Positions 1-9,716 of a stretch of DNA of 64,000 bases are shown here, in pieces. Source of the stretch: Pseudomonas sp. Q2-TVG4-2 (GTDB lineage Bacteria > Pseudomonadota > Gammaproteobacteria > Pseudomonadales > Pseudomonadaceae); contig NZ_LGLW01000004.1 of assembly GCF_013620795.1 (NCBI RefSeq), forward strand, positions 496,001-560,000, read 5' to 3'. A program made the translations under genes and the position numbers. The first letter of the stretch is position 1. Each line of letters opens with the position of its first letter. The notes under the pieces are model-generated. The model ran no database searches. It was not told the origin of the DNA and saw only the letters and a program-made list of their open reading frames with translations.

Positions 1-450
1 CAGTGGCGTGCCGATTTCCTCGGCAACTCGGGTCGCGACACTGCGCGCGGCCAACCGACGCGGCTGGGTATGACCGATCAGCCCATGCACGCCGCGGCCG
101 ATCTCCAGGCAGATCTTCGGCAGCTGAGTGGTCTTGCCCGAGCCGGTTTCGCCGGCAATCACCAACACCTGATGCTTTTCCAGCGCGGCCTTGATCTCCT
201 CGCGCTTGGCGGCGATCGGCAGCTGGTCGTCGTAGCGCATGGTCGGCACGCTCTGCCGGCGCGCCTCGACCTTGGCCACCGAGGCCTGGAAGCGCTCGAC
301 CCATTGGCTGAGCCGTGCTTCGTCGACTGCGTTTGCGCCCGACTTCTTGCGCAAGTCATGCAACTGGCGACGCAGGCGGTGACGGTCGGCGAACATCGCC
401 TGGTCAAGGTTTTTCAACAGGGTGTCGATAGCGGGCGTTGCGTCGGTCAT
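1..450 (-). CDS. hrpA: ATP-dependent RNA helicase HrpA, N-terminal part (cut by window edge)
   Basis: The frame is open from an ATG at 450 to the window edge, giving 150 codons. The translation contains [16 protein letters not shown] followed by a Walker A segment [13 protein letters not shown] and motif Ia [16 protein letters not shown]. These are the RecA1 motifs of DEAH-box RNA helicases, and the roughly 80-residue N-terminal extension with an [12 protein letters not shown] segment is typical of HrpA, a cytoplasmic helicase involved in mRNA processing and rescue of stalled ribosomes. Family members are about 1300 residues, so roughly nine tenths of the gene lies outside. The DEAH box itself is not in view; the assignment rests on the N-terminal extension plus motifs I and Ia. 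Confidence 0.9.
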   Translation of the reverse strand, partial: MTDATPAIDTLLKNLDQAMFADRHRLRRQLHDLRKKSGANAVDEARLSQWVERFQASVAKVEARRQSVPTMRYDDQLPIAAKREEIKAALEKHQVLVIAGETGSGKTTQLPKICLEIGRGVHGLIGHTQPRRLAARSVATRVAEEIGTPL

Positions 451-546
451 GGACAGCCGTAGGCGATTTCGTAAGGACCGCAATTGTCGCAGATTTGGCC
501 GGCTGGCCGAAGGCGGATCAGGATGGGACGACCGACGAACGGAGAA

Positions 547-572
547 CACCGCGCCGACGAGTCGGCGCGGTG
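547..572 (-). terminator. Intrinsic-terminator-like hairpin after the M28 aminopeptidase gene
   Basis: An 11-bp perfect inverted repeat (CACCGCGCCGA / TCGGCGCGGTG, loop CGAG) lies 10 bp past the aminopeptidase stop codon. On the minus strand it is followed by TTCTCCG, so the U-tract is poor. Confidence 0.5.
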
Positions 573-581
573 GTTACACGC

Positions 582-2186
582 TTACTTGATCCAATGTCCC
601 CAACGGGACCTCTCTTGAGCCTGCTGGATCCGCAGGGTGCCGATGCTCTGCTCCGCCGCCGCAGCGATCTGGTCATCAATCATCTTCGTCGACAGCGACA
701 GCCAGCTGGTGGTGAAGGCCAGCGCATCGCCATGCAGTTCCAGCGCCTCGGTGGAGATATTGCCTAGGTCATCGCATTCGTTGTGATAGCACGGATCGTA
801 AGGCTGGTTCGCCGCGCCGCCATAAAGCTGCGATTGTTCCACCGTCTTGATTCCCTCAGCGCCGGTGAACAGACCGCCAAACGCGATGCCGTCATCGAAG
901 AACTGAGCGTAATCGGAGCGGAAGTCGATCTCCGTACCCTCCGACGGCGCATTGCGCAGCTGGAAGTAGGTACGGAACAGCCGTTCGATCGCGGCTGAAC
1001 CGGGCGGGCCCTGGAGGCCGAAATCCGATCCATCCCCGTCATAGATGAAGTTGGCGTAGTTCGGCGAACCGATCATATCGACGTTGAGGTACGCCTTGAT
1101 CTGCTGTTTTTCTTCCTCCGGCAGCTGAGTGACGTAGTAAGTCGAACCAACCAGACCGGACTCCTCGGCACCCCACCAGGCGAAGCGGACCTTGTTCAGC
1201 GGGTGCGCCTTGCTCATCAGTGTGGCCATTTCCAGCAAGGCGGCGCTACCCGAGCCGTTGTCGTTGATACCGGGCCCCTCGAATACCGAGTCCAGGTGCG
1301 CACCGACCATCACCACGTTGTCGGGATTGCCCCGGCGGGTTTCAGCCAGAACGTTGTAGGTCTCCGACTCTTCGCGAATCACATCGACGTTCATGCTCAG
1401 CTGTAGCCCTTCGGTCTGGGCCCAGGTCACGCCATTGTCGTAGGTGGCAAACATCACCGGAATGCCGCCCTCATACGTCTCACCGAGGGTTGCGACCATC
1501 AGACCCTTACGGTCCTCGGTGTCGCCCTGGTTGAAAATAACCGCACCGACCGCTCCGGCCGCAGCAGCGTTTTCCGCCTTATCCTCAAACGGGCAGGCGC
1601 CGCGCTGTATCAGCGCGATGGCCCCCGCAGGGAAACCGGCGAAATCGGCTGGCTCACATCCGCTGGTGGAGGTGTTTCCCAGGCCGGGCGCAAGATCCAC
1701 CGGCACCACCGCCGCCGTGACGTTACCCGGATCAGTCTGATCGGCATACGTGAAATCTTCCTCCCAGACGTACTGCACCGGTTGCGGCATCACGGCCGCC
1801 AGCGAGCCCGGCCCTACCGGGTAGAACGCCAGGAAAGGAAACGCCTGTACTCGGACTCGATAGCCGGCGCGTTCAAGCGTGGTGCGCACGTAATCGACCG
1901 AAGCCTGGTAGCCGGACTGTCCGGATGCCCGGTTACCGTCATTCAGGGTGGCGATGTCTTGCAGGTTCTCCAGATGCTTCATTACGTTACTGGCCTGCAG
2001 GCAGCGCGGTAGTCCGAGCGGCGTTCCTACCAGCAACGGCGATCGGCACACCCTGGGGTCAGGCTTGCCGGGGGACCAGAAATCATCGAAACGTGCCGTT
2101 TCCGCTGATGGCGCAGCCAAGGCTGAAGCGGAAGCGATAAGAGCGAGAGAAGCAACTACCCGACGTGCATTGTTTTTTTTCTGCAT
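582..2186 (-). CDS. Secreted M28-family aminopeptidase with PA domain (PaAP-like)
   Basis: A 534-residue secreted zinc aminopeptidase. The chosen ATG (2186) starts a clear signal peptide (MQKKNNARRV, then a hydrophobic stretch ending SASALAA) and has AAGGA ten bases upstream; the frame extends further upstream but that part looks non-coding. A protease-associated (PA) domain spans about residues 150-265. The M28 catalytic domain follows with all expected di-zinc ligands visible: H297 in GAHLDS, D309 in GINDNGSG, E341/E342 in WWGAEESG, D370 in VDMIGS and H468 in CYHNEC. Length and ligand spacing match the P. aeruginosa secreted leucine aminopeptidase PaAP (536 residues) almost exactly. Likely role: release of N-terminal residues from extracellular peptides. 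It is monocistronic, with a hairpin terminator behind it. Confidence 0.9.
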   Translation of the reverse strand: MQKKNNARRVVASLALIASASALAAPSAETARFDDFWSPGKPDPRVCRSPLLVGTPLGLPRCLQASNVMKHLENLQDIATLNDGNRASGQSGYQASVDYVRTTLERAGYRVRVQAFPFLAFYPVGPGSLAAVMPQPVQYVWEEDFTYADQTDPGNVTAAVVPVDLAPGLGNTSTSGCEPADFAGFPAGAIALIQRGACPFEDKAENAAAAGAVGAVIFNQGDTEDRKGLMVATLGETYEGGIPVMFATYDNGVTWAQTEGLQLSMNVDVIREESETYNVLAETRRGNPDNVVMVGAHLDSVFEGPGINDNGSGSAALLEMATLMSKAHPLNKVRFAWWGAEESGLVGSTYYVTQLPEEEKQQIKAYLNVDMIGSPNYANFIYDGDGSDFGLQGPPGSAAIERLFRTYFQLRNAPSEGTEIDFRSDYAQFFDDGIAFGGLFTGAEGIKTVEQSQLYGGAANQPYDPCYHNECDDLGNISTEALELHGDALAFTTSWLSLSTKMIDDQIAAAAEQSIGTLRIQQAQERSRWGHWIK

Positions 2187-2556
2187 GGGTAACTCATCCT
2201 TGCAACGAGATTGATGGGCAGGCCGCAAATGGCATGCGCCATCGTCCCCTACGGCACAATCGACCGTTGAAAACGGAGCGTGCGACAGAATGGAGGCGAA
2301 GCCGGCCGCGGCGCGCATCGGCGTGCTGCAGTTGGACATCTCAAACGGCTTCAGCACGGCATAAGGGAGGCGCGCTGGCAATCAACAGCCGCTAGAGCGG
2401 ACGCGGCCATAGGGTCCTAGACCTGGGTTGCGTCGCTTCGGTTCGCACCGTTGCGCCAGACGGCATCACCGCTGGTCGGCTTGATGGGAACCCGACGGAA
2501 ATCCCGCCGGGAGCCCTCGACAGGGCGGGCATTGCACCCGCCTCGTCGATGATGGG
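2187..2556. other. Intergenic gap between the aminopeptidase and chemoreceptor genes
   Basis: 370 bp without a convincing gene. It carries the ribosome-binding site of the aminopeptidase gene next to 2187. Near 2524-2542 is a weak 6-bp inverted repeat (GGCGGG / CCCGCC) that could end the chemoreceptor transcript, but it has no U-run. No promoter could be assigned by eye. Confidence 0.4.
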
Positions 2557-4242
2557 TCAGATACGGAACTGCCCGACCAGGCGCTGCAGATTCTCGGCCA
2601 GGCCATTGAGTTCCCGGGAGGTCTGAGCGCCTTCGGCGGCCTCCTGCGCCACGCCATCAACCGCATCGGCGATGTGATGAACGCTGCGGTTGATCTCTTC
2701 GGCGACCGCGGTCTGCTCCTCGGCTGCGCTGGCGATCTGGGCGTTCATAGAGTTGATGGTGCCGATCAGCGCGGCAATCGCATCCAGCGATTCGCCCGCC
2801 TGGTTGGACTGGGCCCGAGTGCTTTCGCCCTGCTGCCCGGCACGGCCCATGCCTGTTACCGTCATTGCCGTGGTGTTCTGTAGGCGGTCAACCATGCCCT
2901 GAATTTCTACCGTACTCTGCTGGGTACGGCTGGCGAGCGCTCGCACCTCGTCAGCGACCACTGCGAACCCGCGGCCGGCTTCGCCGGCGCGCGCCGCTTC
3001 GATGGCGGCGTTGAGCGCCAGCAAGTTGGTCTGCTCCGCGACCGCCCGAATCACGTCAAGTACGCCTACGATGCCTTCCACATCTTTCTGCAGCCCGCCT
3101 AGCGATTCGCCGCTGTTACGCAGCTCGCCGACCAGATCGTGGATCTGCTGAATGCTGCCGTCCACGATTCGCTTGGCGCCCTGGCCCTGCTGATCCGCTT
3201 CCTGAGCGGCTTCGGCGGCGCGCTGTGCGCTCATCGCCACTTCCTGGGCAGCGGCCGACATCTCGTTGATCGCGGTCGCCACCTGATCGGTTTCGTGACG
3301 CTGCGCTGCCATCGCCTGCTCGGAACGCTGCGCCTGGCTGGCGACGCTGGCAACCAGCGTAGTCAGCTGACCGGTAGTATTCGAAACCTGTTGAACCAGG
3401 CCGTGAATCTTATCGACGAAGCGATTGAACGAGGAAGCCAGATCGCCCAGTTCGTCCTGGCTGGTAACCGGCAGGCGGTGGGTCAGATCGCCCTCACCGG
3501 AAGCCATGTCATCGAGCTTGCCCTTTATCAACATGAGTGGTCGTAGCAGCGTGCGGCTCATGGCAGTCGCCAGCAGGGCAATCAGCACCAACAACCCGAG
3601 GGCGGAGCCCACCATGACGACCAATAGTTCGTTGATGTCGTCCTGAAACGATTCCCGAGCTGCCTGTACGTCGCGCTCTACCCCGTCCAGGTTGAGAGAC
3701 GTACCAAAGACCATTTTCCATTTCGGCAAATGCTCGGCATAACCGATCTTCGGGACTAGCGTCGTGCTGCTACCCAGCACAAAGCTGTAATCGACGTAAC
3801 GGCTACCATCCATCCCGGCCCGAACGAGCTCACGAATGGCGTACTTGCCGCTGGGGTCACGATAATCGTAGAAGCTCTGCCCAATCTTGTCCTTGGTGTT
3901 GCCCTGCAGAACCCGCACGCTTTGTTCGTCGTAGCCCCAAAAATAGCCGTCCTTGCCGTAGGAGAGCGTTTCCAGAATGGCCACGGCACGGTCTCGTGCA
4001 TCTTGGTCATCCGAGGCGGAGCTGTCGTAGATGGGGGCGATCATCTTCCGAGCAAGCTGCACGTAGTTTTCCAGTTCCGCGCGGCGGTCCCGAACGAGAT
4101 TTGCACGTGTCTCTGCCTCCTGCTTGGTCGCCAATTCCTGCAGCGTGAGCACAGAGATGCCGCTGAGAAGTATGGCCAGCAAGAGGATTGGACCTAACGC
4201 GAGGATGAGAAGCTTCGTTTGCAGACGTAATCTGGAGAGCAT
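2557..4242 (-). CDS. Methyl-accepting chemotaxis protein with periplasmic Cache domain
   Basis: A 561-residue chemoreceptor. Residues 8-33 form the first membrane segment. About residues 35-195 form a periplasmic single-Cache (sCache_2-like) ligand-binding domain, with the typical [15 protein letters not shown] and [12 protein letters not shown] stretches. A second membrane segment lies near 206-228, then a HAMP domain, then the long helical signalling domain. The hairpin tip that contacts CheA/CheW is well conserved ([19 protein letters not shown]). There is no C-terminal NWETF-type pentapeptide (the end is QRLVGQFRI), so CheR would not be tethered to it. Cache_2 receptors usually sense small carboxylates, but the ligand cannot be read from sequence. 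The gene stands alone. Confidence 0.9.
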   Translation of the reverse strand: MLSRLRLQTKLLILALGPILLLAILLSGISVLTLQELATKQEAETRANLVRDRRAELENYVQLARKMIAPIYDSSASDDQDARDRAVAILETLSYGKDGYFWGYDEQSVRVLQGNTKDKIGQSFYDYRDPSGKYAIRELVRAGMDGSRYVDYSFVLGSSTTLVPKIGYAEHLPKWKMVFGTSLNLDGVERDVQAARESFQDDINELLVVMVGSALGLLVLIALLATAMSRTLLRPLMLIKGKLDDMASGEGDLTHRLPVTSQDELGDLASSFNRFVDKIHGLVQQVSNTTGQLTTLVASVASQAQRSEQAMAAQRHETDQVATAINEMSAAAQEVAMSAQRAAEAAQEADQQGQGAKRIVDGSIQQIHDLVGELRNSGESLGGLQKDVEGIVGVLDVIRAVAEQTNLLALNAAIEAARAGEAGRGFAVVADEVRALASRTQQSTVEIQGMVDRLQNTTAMTVTGMGRAGQQGESTRAQSNQAGESLDAIAALIGTINSMNAQIASAAEEQTAVAEEINRSVHHIADAVDGVAQEAAEGAQTSRELNGLAENLQRLVGQFRI

Positions 4243-4469
4243 TAGCTGGACCCTGAGCAGAACTTGAAGGCGGCGAAGGCGCCTGTTTTACGGCGCCAAA
4301 TTATCGCACCATCAAGGCTATCGGCTAGCCGACAACATAATTGAGGTCCGCTAGGCAAATCGACCCGCACCAGATGACGTCAGGTCCAACGAATGCGGGA
4401 TAGGACCCGCTCAGGTCCGACCAGACGATAGGCGGGCTCATCGTGATCGAGCTCACCTGCACCGAAACG

Positions 4470-4493
4470 AAAAAGCCCCGCCGAAGCGGGGCT
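4470..4493 (-). terminator. Intrinsic terminator downstream of fadD1
   Basis: An 8-bp stem AGCCCCGC / GCGGGGCT with a 4-nt loop is followed on the minus strand by five T residues. It lies 18 bp after the fadD1 stop codon and is a canonical Rho-independent terminator. Confidence 0.85.
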
Positions 4494-4510
4494 CTCACTG
4501 GCCTGAACCG

Positions 4511-6199
4511 TTACTTCTGGCCGAGTTTGCGCAATTCTTCGTCGCGCAGCTCACGTCGCAGGATCTTACCGACATTGGTGGTTGGCAGGCTGTCACGGAA
4601 CTCGACGGTCTTGGGCCGTTTATAGCCAGTGACATTGTCATGCATATGCTGCATGACCTGATCCTTCGTCAGGCTCTCGCCCGGTTTGACAACCACGAAC
4701 AGCTTGATCGCCTCGCCGGATTTCTCATCCGGAATGCCTATCGCCGCGCACTGCAACACACCCGGCAGGGTGGCGAGTACGTCTTCCAACTCGTTGGGAT
4801 AAACGTTGAAGCCGGACACCAGAATCATGTCCTTCTTCCGGTCAACGATGCGCATATAGCCGTCGTTCTGGATGATGCCAATGTCGCCAGTCTTCAGCCA
4901 ACCATCGGTGCTGAGTACCTCGTCCGTGGCCTTCTGCCGCTGCCAATAGCCTTTCATCACCTGTGGGCCCTTCACACACAGCTCACCGGTAGCGCCGAGC
5001 GGAAGGTCGTTGCCTTCATCATCGATGACCTTGCACTGGGTCGACGGCATGGGGATACCGATGGTGCCGATCTGGATGCCGCCGAACGGGTTGACCGAAA
5101 CCACCGGGCTGGTTTCGGTCATGCCGAAGCCCTCACAGATCGAGCAGCCGGTCACTTGTTGCCAGCGCTCGGCTGCCGCCAGCTGCAACGCCATGCCACC
5201 GGAGAACGTTGCCTTCAGCGCAGAGAAGTCCAGCTTGCGGAAGTCCTCGTTGTTGCACAGTGCAACGAACAGCGTATTGAGCCCGACAAAGCCCGTGAAT
5301 CGATGCTTGCTGAGATCCTTGACGAACGCCGGCAGGTCGCGAGGATTGGTGATCAGCACGTTGTGAGCGCCGATCAGCATCATCGTCATGCAGTGAAAGG
5401 TAAACGCATAGATGTGATACAGCGGCAGCGGCGCGACCATGGTTTCACAACCATTGCCGAGCTCCGAGCCCATCAGCGCCCGGCACTGCAGCATATTTGC
5501 AACGATGTTGCCATGGGTCAGCATCGCTCCCTTGGCAACGCCGGTCGTGCCACCGGTGTACTGCAGCACCGCGATATCGCCGCTTGCCGGACTTACTTCG
5601 CGGGCCGTCTTTCCCCGCCCGAGCGCCATGGCATCGTTGAACCTGATGGCCTTCGGCAGGTTGTACGACGGCACCATTTTCTTCACATGCTTGATCACGG
5701 CATTGACCAGCAGGCGCTTGATCGCCGGCAGCATGTCGCCGACTTCGGTGACGATGACATGCCTGATGCCGGTTTTCGGCAGGACTTCTTCGGCCAAATG
5801 CGCCATGTTGGCTAGACAGACCAGCGCCTTGGCGCCGGAGTCGTTGAACTGGTGTTCCATTTCCCGCGCGGTGTACAGCGGGTTGGTATTGACCACGATC
5901 AGGCCGGCGCGCATGGCACCGAATACCACCACCGGGTACTGAAGCAGGTTAGGCAGCTGCACTGCTATCCGGTCGCCCGGCTGCAGGTCGGTGTTTTGCT
6001 GGAGATAGGCGGCAAATTCGCCGGACAGGTTGTACAGCTCACCGTACGTCAGCGTCTTGCCGAGGTTACTGAAAGCCGGCTTATCCGCGAAGCGCTCGCA
6101 GGACTGTTTGAGCACAGCCTGGATGTTCTGGTACTCATCGGGATTGATCTCGCTTTCGACCCCGACAGGATATTTATCCTTCCAGAAGTTATCGGTCAT
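4511..6199 (-). CDS. fadD1: Long-chain fatty acid--CoA ligase FadD1
   Basis: A 562-residue AMP-forming acyl-CoA synthetase that activates fatty acids for beta-oxidation. The start MTDNFWKDKYP at 6199 was chosen because AGGAG lies 11 bases upstream; it also gives the usual FadD1 length. The adenylation P-loop LQYTGGTTGVAKGAM, the GFGMTETSPVV motif and the FACS signature region DRKKDMILVSGFNVYPNE are intact. It lies directly downstream of the paralogous fadD2, the tandem arrangement known from pseudomonads, where FadD1 prefers long-chain and FadD2 shorter-chain substrates. A strong terminator follows. A hairpin between the two genes suggests at least partly separate transcripts. Confidence 0.95.
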   Translation of the reverse strand: MTDNFWKDKYPVGVESEINPDEYQNIQAVLKQSCERFADKPAFSNLGKTLTYGELYNLSGEFAAYLQQNTDLQPGDRIAVQLPNLLQYPVVVFGAMRAGLIVVNTNPLYTAREMEHQFNDSGAKALVCLANMAHLAEEVLPKTGIRHVIVTEVGDMLPAIKRLLVNAVIKHVKKMVPSYNLPKAIRFNDAMALGRGKTAREVSPASGDIAVLQYTGGTTGVAKGAMLTHGNIVANMLQCRALMGSELGNGCETMVAPLPLYHIYAFTFHCMTMMLIGAHNVLITNPRDLPAFVKDLSKHRFTGFVGLNTLFVALCNNEDFRKLDFSALKATFSGGMALQLAAAERWQQVTGCSICEGFGMTETSPVVSVNPFGGIQIGTIGIPMPSTQCKVIDDEGNDLPLGATGELCVKGPQVMKGYWQRQKATDEVLSTDGWLKTGDIGIIQNDGYMRIVDRKKDMILVSGFNVYPNELEDVLATLPGVLQCAAIGIPDEKSGEAIKLFVVVKPGESLTKDQVMQHMHDNVTGYKRPKTVEFRDSLPTTNVGKILRRELRDEELRKLGQK

Positions 6200-6355
6200 G
6201 AAACCCCCCACTCCTAAGCGACAGCTTTACTGCATATAGCAGCTGTTTTGTTGTGTTTTGTTAATTTTTGTACCGGATTCCGGCCAAAAGCGGATCGAGG
6301 TTAGCAGTTTTGAAACGGGCCGAACAGTGGCCGAGCCGGGATAAAAAGACACAAA

Positions 6356-6381
6356 GTGACTGGCCTGGATCAGCCAGTCAC
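6356..6381 (-). terminator. Terminator-like hairpin between fadD2 and fadD1
   Basis: A 9-bp perfect stem GTGACTGGC / GCCAGTCAC with an 8-nt loop, followed on the minus strand by TTTGTGTCTTTTTAT. It lies about 38 bp past the fadD2 stop and about 160 bp before the fadD1 start, so it could end or attenuate the fadD2 message. Confidence 0.65.
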
Positions 6382-6418
6382 GCAGTGCAAACGGGAGAGG
6401 CCGCGTGTCCGGACGATG

Positions 6419-8107
6419 TCAGGCCTGATCGCGCAGCTCTCTGCGCAGAATCTTGCCAACCGGCGTCATCGGCAGAGAATCGCGGAACACCAAGTGTCGC
6501 GGGACCTTGTACCCGGTGAAGTTTTCCCGACAGTAGCCTTGCAGTTCCTCGATGGTCAGGCTGGCGTCGCTGCGTACCACGAACAGCTTCACCGCCTCCC
6601 CCGATTTTTCATCGGCGACACCAATGGCGGCGCAGGCGGCCACCTTCGGGTGGGCCATGACCACATCTTCAATCTCGTTGGGATAGACGTTGAATCCGGA
6701 GACTATGATCAGGTCTTTCTTGCGATCGACGATGCGCACGAAGCCATCCGCATCGATCACAGCGATGTCTCCGGTCTTCAGCCAGCCCTCGCCATCGAGC
6801 ACTTCGACGGTGGCTTCAGGGCGTTGCCAGTAACCCTTCATTACCTGCGGACCCTTGACGCAGAGCTCGCCACGTTCGCCAAGCGGTAGCTCATTACCCT
6901 CATCGTCAACCACCTTCAGCGCCGTGCCCGGTACGGGCAGGCCGACGGTACCCAGGCGCGACCGTTCGCCATGCGGGTTGGCACAAACAACCGGTGAGGT
7001 CTCGGTGAGCCCGTAGCCCTCGGTCACGGTAACGCCTGTCATGCCCTTCCAGCGTTCGGCCACGGCAGAGACCAGCGCGGTGCCGCCCGAGTTGGTGCCC
7101 TTGAGGGCGGAAAAATCGATCTTCTTGAATTCCGGATGCGACATGAGCGCGACGAACAGCGTATTCAGCCCGAGAAAGCCTGTGAACTGCCATTTCTGCA
7201 GTTCCTTGACGAAGCCGTCGATGTCGCGGGGGTTGGTGATCAGCACGTTGTGGTTGCCGGTCACCATCATGCACATGCAATTCACGGTGAATGCGTAGAT
7301 GTGATACAGCGGCAAGGGCGCGATCATGATTTCCTGACCTTCCTTTATGATGCTATGCCCCTGCTCATCCAGCTGCTGCATGTTGGCGCGCACCTGCTGC
7401 ATATTGGCTACCAAATTACCGTGACTGAGCATGGCGCCTTTGGCCACCCCGGTGGTCCCGCCGGTGTATTGCAGCACTGCGATGTCATCTAACGTCAGTG
7501 GCGCGGGCTTGAGGCTGTCGCGGCCTCCTTCGCGCAACACGTGCTTGAACGGGATCGCCTGCGGCAGGTTGTAGGCAGGCACCATCTTCTTCACATGCTT
7601 GACCGCGGCATTGACCAGCAGGCCCTTGAACGACGGCAGCATGTCGCCGATACGCGCCTCGATAAGCACCTCGATGCCGGTATCGGGTACTACTTCCTGC
7701 ACCAACTTGCCGAAAGTATTCAGGTACACCAGTGCCCGCGCGCCGGAATCCTTGAACTGGTGCCGCATTTCCCGCGCGGTGTACAACGGGTTGGTGTTGA
7801 CCACGATCAACCCGGCCCGCAGGGCGCCGAAAACGGCAATCGGGTACTGCAGCAGGTTGGGCATCTGCACTGCGATGCGATCGCCCGGTTGCAAGTCCGT
7901 ATGGTTCTGCAGCCAAGCCGCAAACGCGGCCGAGTAGCGCTCGAGGTCGGCGTAGGTCAGCGTCACGCCCATGTTGCTGAATGCCGGGCGGTTCGCATGG
8001 GTCTTGCAGGAGCGCTCGAACACCTCCACCACCGAGCGGAAGCCCCCCATATCGACGTCGTTGGGCACACCGGCGGGACGTTTGTCGTTCCAGAAGTCAG
8101 GTTGCAT
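6419..8107 (-). CDS. fadD2: Long-chain fatty acid--CoA ligase FadD2
   Basis: A 562-residue AMP-forming acyl-CoA synthetase and close paralogue of the next gene (shared GDRIAVQMPNLLQYP, NTNPLYTAREM and KKMVPAYNLP stretches). Key motifs are present: LQYTGGTTGVAKGAM (P-loop), GYGLTETSPVV, and the FACS region DRKKDLIIVSGFNVYPNE. The start MQPDFWNDKRP has ACGAGG 11 bases upstream. Its product would feed acyl-CoA into beta-oxidation at the inner membrane. It is divergent from the PhaJ-type hydratase gene, with a 272-bp shared promoter region. Confidence 0.94.
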   Translation of the reverse strand: MQPDFWNDKRPAGVPNDVDMGGFRSVVEVFERSCKTHANRPAFSNMGVTLTYADLERYSAAFAAWLQNHTDLQPGDRIAVQMPNLLQYPIAVFGALRAGLIVVNTNPLYTAREMRHQFKDSGARALVYLNTFGKLVQEVVPDTGIEVLIEARIGDMLPSFKGLLVNAAVKHVKKMVPAYNLPQAIPFKHVLREGGRDSLKPAPLTLDDIAVLQYTGGTTGVAKGAMLSHGNLVANMQQVRANMQQLDEQGHSIIKEGQEIMIAPLPLYHIYAFTVNCMCMMVTGNHNVLITNPRDIDGFVKELQKWQFTGFLGLNTLFVALMSHPEFKKIDFSALKGTNSGGTALVSAVAERWKGMTGVTVTEGYGLTETSPVVCANPHGERSRLGTVGLPVPGTALKVVDDEGNELPLGERGELCVKGPQVMKGYWQRPEATVEVLDGEGWLKTGDIAVIDADGFVRIVDRKKDLIIVSGFNVYPNEIEDVVMAHPKVAACAAIGVADEKSGEAVKLFVVRSDASLTIEELQGYCRENFTGYKVPRHLVFRDSLPMTPVGKILRRELRDQA

Positions 8108-8379
8108 TGTTATTGGCCTCGTTACCTGAGAGTGTCTGGCCCACTCGCGGCGGGCTGTGGCGAAGTTAACAGCTCCGCATTGCCGCGCAATAGTTCGACT
8201 GAGTAAATCAGCGACGTGAATCTCGGCTCACGGCAGCAAAGCCGGAGCCAACCGGGACAACGGGTCCGCAGCGCTCTAGAATGCAGCCGCAAACGCGACC
8301 CTCGAGGCCGCGCCACTCATGACCTGTCGGCGGATGCTGTCGCCGCAGCGTCTTTCGTTCCCGCATCAGAGGTTTACGC

Positions 8380-8850
8380 ATGAGCACCCTGAGCAACACG
8401 CCCTACTCCGCCCTCGAAGTCGGCCAGACCGCAAGCTTCGAAAAATCCGTCGAGGAGCGGGACATCCAGCTGTTCGCCGCCATGTCAGGTGACCGTAACC
8501 CGGTCCACCTCGACGCGGAATTTGCCGCCGGTACGCCATTCAAGGAGCGTATTGCCCATGGCATGTTCAGCGGCGCGCTGATCAGCGCCGCCGTGGCCTG
8601 CACCCTACCCGGCCCGGGCACTATCTATCTGGGCCAGACGATGAAGTTCACCCGACCAGTGAAGCTTGGCGACACCCTCACCGTACGCCTGGAGATCCTC
8701 GAGAAGCTGCCGAAGAACCGCGTGCGCATCGCGACTCGAGTCTTCAACCAGAACGACGAACAGGTCGTGGACGGCGAAGCGGAAGTGCTGGCACCGCGGC
8801 GTGACGAGACCGTCGAGTTGAAGGAGCTGCCGCCGATCACCATCGGTTGA
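8380..8850 (+). CDS. phaJ: (R)-specific enoyl-CoA hydratase, MaoC/PhaJ type
   Basis: A 156-residue hot-dog-fold hydratase. The catalytic motif of MaoC/PhaJ proteins is visible as GDRNPVHLD (Asp/His dyad) about 40 residues in, followed by the HGMFSGALIS overhang segment. The family hydrates trans-2-enoyl-CoA to (R)-3-hydroxyacyl-CoA, linking beta-oxidation to polyhydroxyalkanoate synthesis. The start is preceded by AGAGG 8 bases upstream. Its location opposite fadD2 fits a role in acyl-CoA metabolism. Which PhaJ paralogue it is cannot be settled from the window. Confidence 0.85.
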   Translation: MSTLSNTPYSALEVGQTASFEKSVEERDIQLFAAMSGDRNPVHLDAEFAAGTPFKERIAHGMFSGALISAAVACTLPGPGTIYLGQTMKFTRPVKLGDTLTVRLEILEKLPKNRVRIATRVFNQNDEQVVDGEAEVLAPRRDETVELKELPPITIG

Positions 8851-9205
8851 GGCGGCACCTGCCCCAGGCGAGCAAGCTCATCGGCTCGCAGGGAAAGGCC
8901 CATAGAGGCGCCATCTCGGCGCCTCTTTTTTTGCCCGCCTGATCGACGTTCAGGTCACACGTCCGGCTGGATTCATGCCGCGCCGGAGGCAATAGCCAAC
9001 TAAGTTCGTCGAGCATGTCGAATACTAGAGGCCAAGTCGAAAAATCGGGTCGTTTACAGCCCGCCCCAATACGACGTGCAGGCACAAGGTCATTACGGCC
9101 CTCGGGTACGCCCCATGACCAGCCCCTGTGGAGGATGCGCATCGGCCTCTACGCATCGACCATCGGGCTGGCGGTACAACAAGAGCAACAACCGGGACCT
9201 CAACC
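8851..9205. other. Intergenic gap after phaJ
   Basis: 355 bp. It contains the phaJ terminator (8904-8932). The remainder shows several overlapping open frames on both strands without ribosome-binding sites or recognisable protein sequence; I see no gene in it. Confidence 0.4.
8904..8932 (+). terminator. Intrinsic terminator of phaJ
   Basis: Stem GAGGCGCC / GGCGCCTC with loop ATCTC followed by seven T residues, 54 bp past the phaJ stop codon. Confidence 0.9.
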
Positions 9206-9460
9206 ATGCTCACACGCTCGATCGCTTTCCGGTGCCTGGCGGCGCTCGCTCTCGGCGGCTCATTGCTGGCCATACGCCCTGCTTCGGCAGCGCCACTCGA
9301 CCCCGGCCCCGACGAGGCCCCGCTGTATTACCAACGAGCCGACGGCGACTATGCCGGCTGGGGCCCGCATCTTTGGAACACGGCAAGCTGCGGTGGCAGC
9401 CGGACCGAGACAAGCTGGGATCAACCCCTGTCCGCAGCCGGCACGTGCCGCGGGAGCTGA
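9206..9460 (+). pseudogene. 5' remnant of a secreted pullulanase-type glucanase (PUD domain)
   Basis: 84 residues. An N-terminal signal peptide (MLTRSIAFRCLAALALGGS, then SASAAP-like cleavage region) is followed by APLYYQRADGDYAGWGPHLWN, the hallmark start of the pullulanase-associated PUD carbohydrate-binding domain. Such domains sit at the front of very large amylopullulanases (about 1000 residues). Here the frame stops after TSWDQPLSAAGTCRGS, and less than 100 bp later an unrelated gene on the other strand begins, so the catalytic part is absent, not merely frameshifted. Most likely a deletion remnant; a stand-alone secreted mini-domain cannot be excluded. The ribosome-binding site is weak. 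Confidence 0.5.
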
Positions 9461-9554
9461 TCCGGATCAACAGAACAAGAGTAGGAAGGGCGACGACCGG
9501 AGGGGGCGATGAATCGAGTTGCCGCGCCAACGCCTGGCGCTGCGGTAATGCCTG

Positions 9555-9716
9555 TCAGCGCTTCTTCGGTTTGGATTTGCTCTTTTTCTTCGGCTTGGCC
9601 AGCGGCAGCGCCTGCTCGAAGGCCTGGCGCATTTCGACAAGGCGCTTTTCCTTGATGTCGTGAATACGCTTTTCACGTTCGGCGCTGAAGTCGATCAGTT
9701 TTTCGTCACTGCTCAT
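9555..9716 (-). CDS. Small basic conserved protein downstream of the alkB-like gene
   Basis: A 53-residue protein starting MSSDEKLIDFSAEREKRIHD and ending in a Lys-rich tail (PKKKSKSKPKKR). Its ATG overlaps the stop codon of the alkB-like gene (ATGA at 9713-9716), so the two are translationally coupled. The first half is strongly helical and charged; no domain is recognised. It may bind nucleic acid through the basic tail, but that is a guess from composition. Confidence 0.7.
   Translation of the reverse strand: MSSDEKLIDFSAEREKRIHDIKEKRLVEMRQAFEQALPLAKPKKKSKSKPKKR

Noticed and set aside
4640..5815. 391-codon open frame on the plus strand over fadD1
   Set aside because: It is an antisense shadow of a clearly conserved gene; high GC keeps the opposite frame open and the translation resembles no protein.
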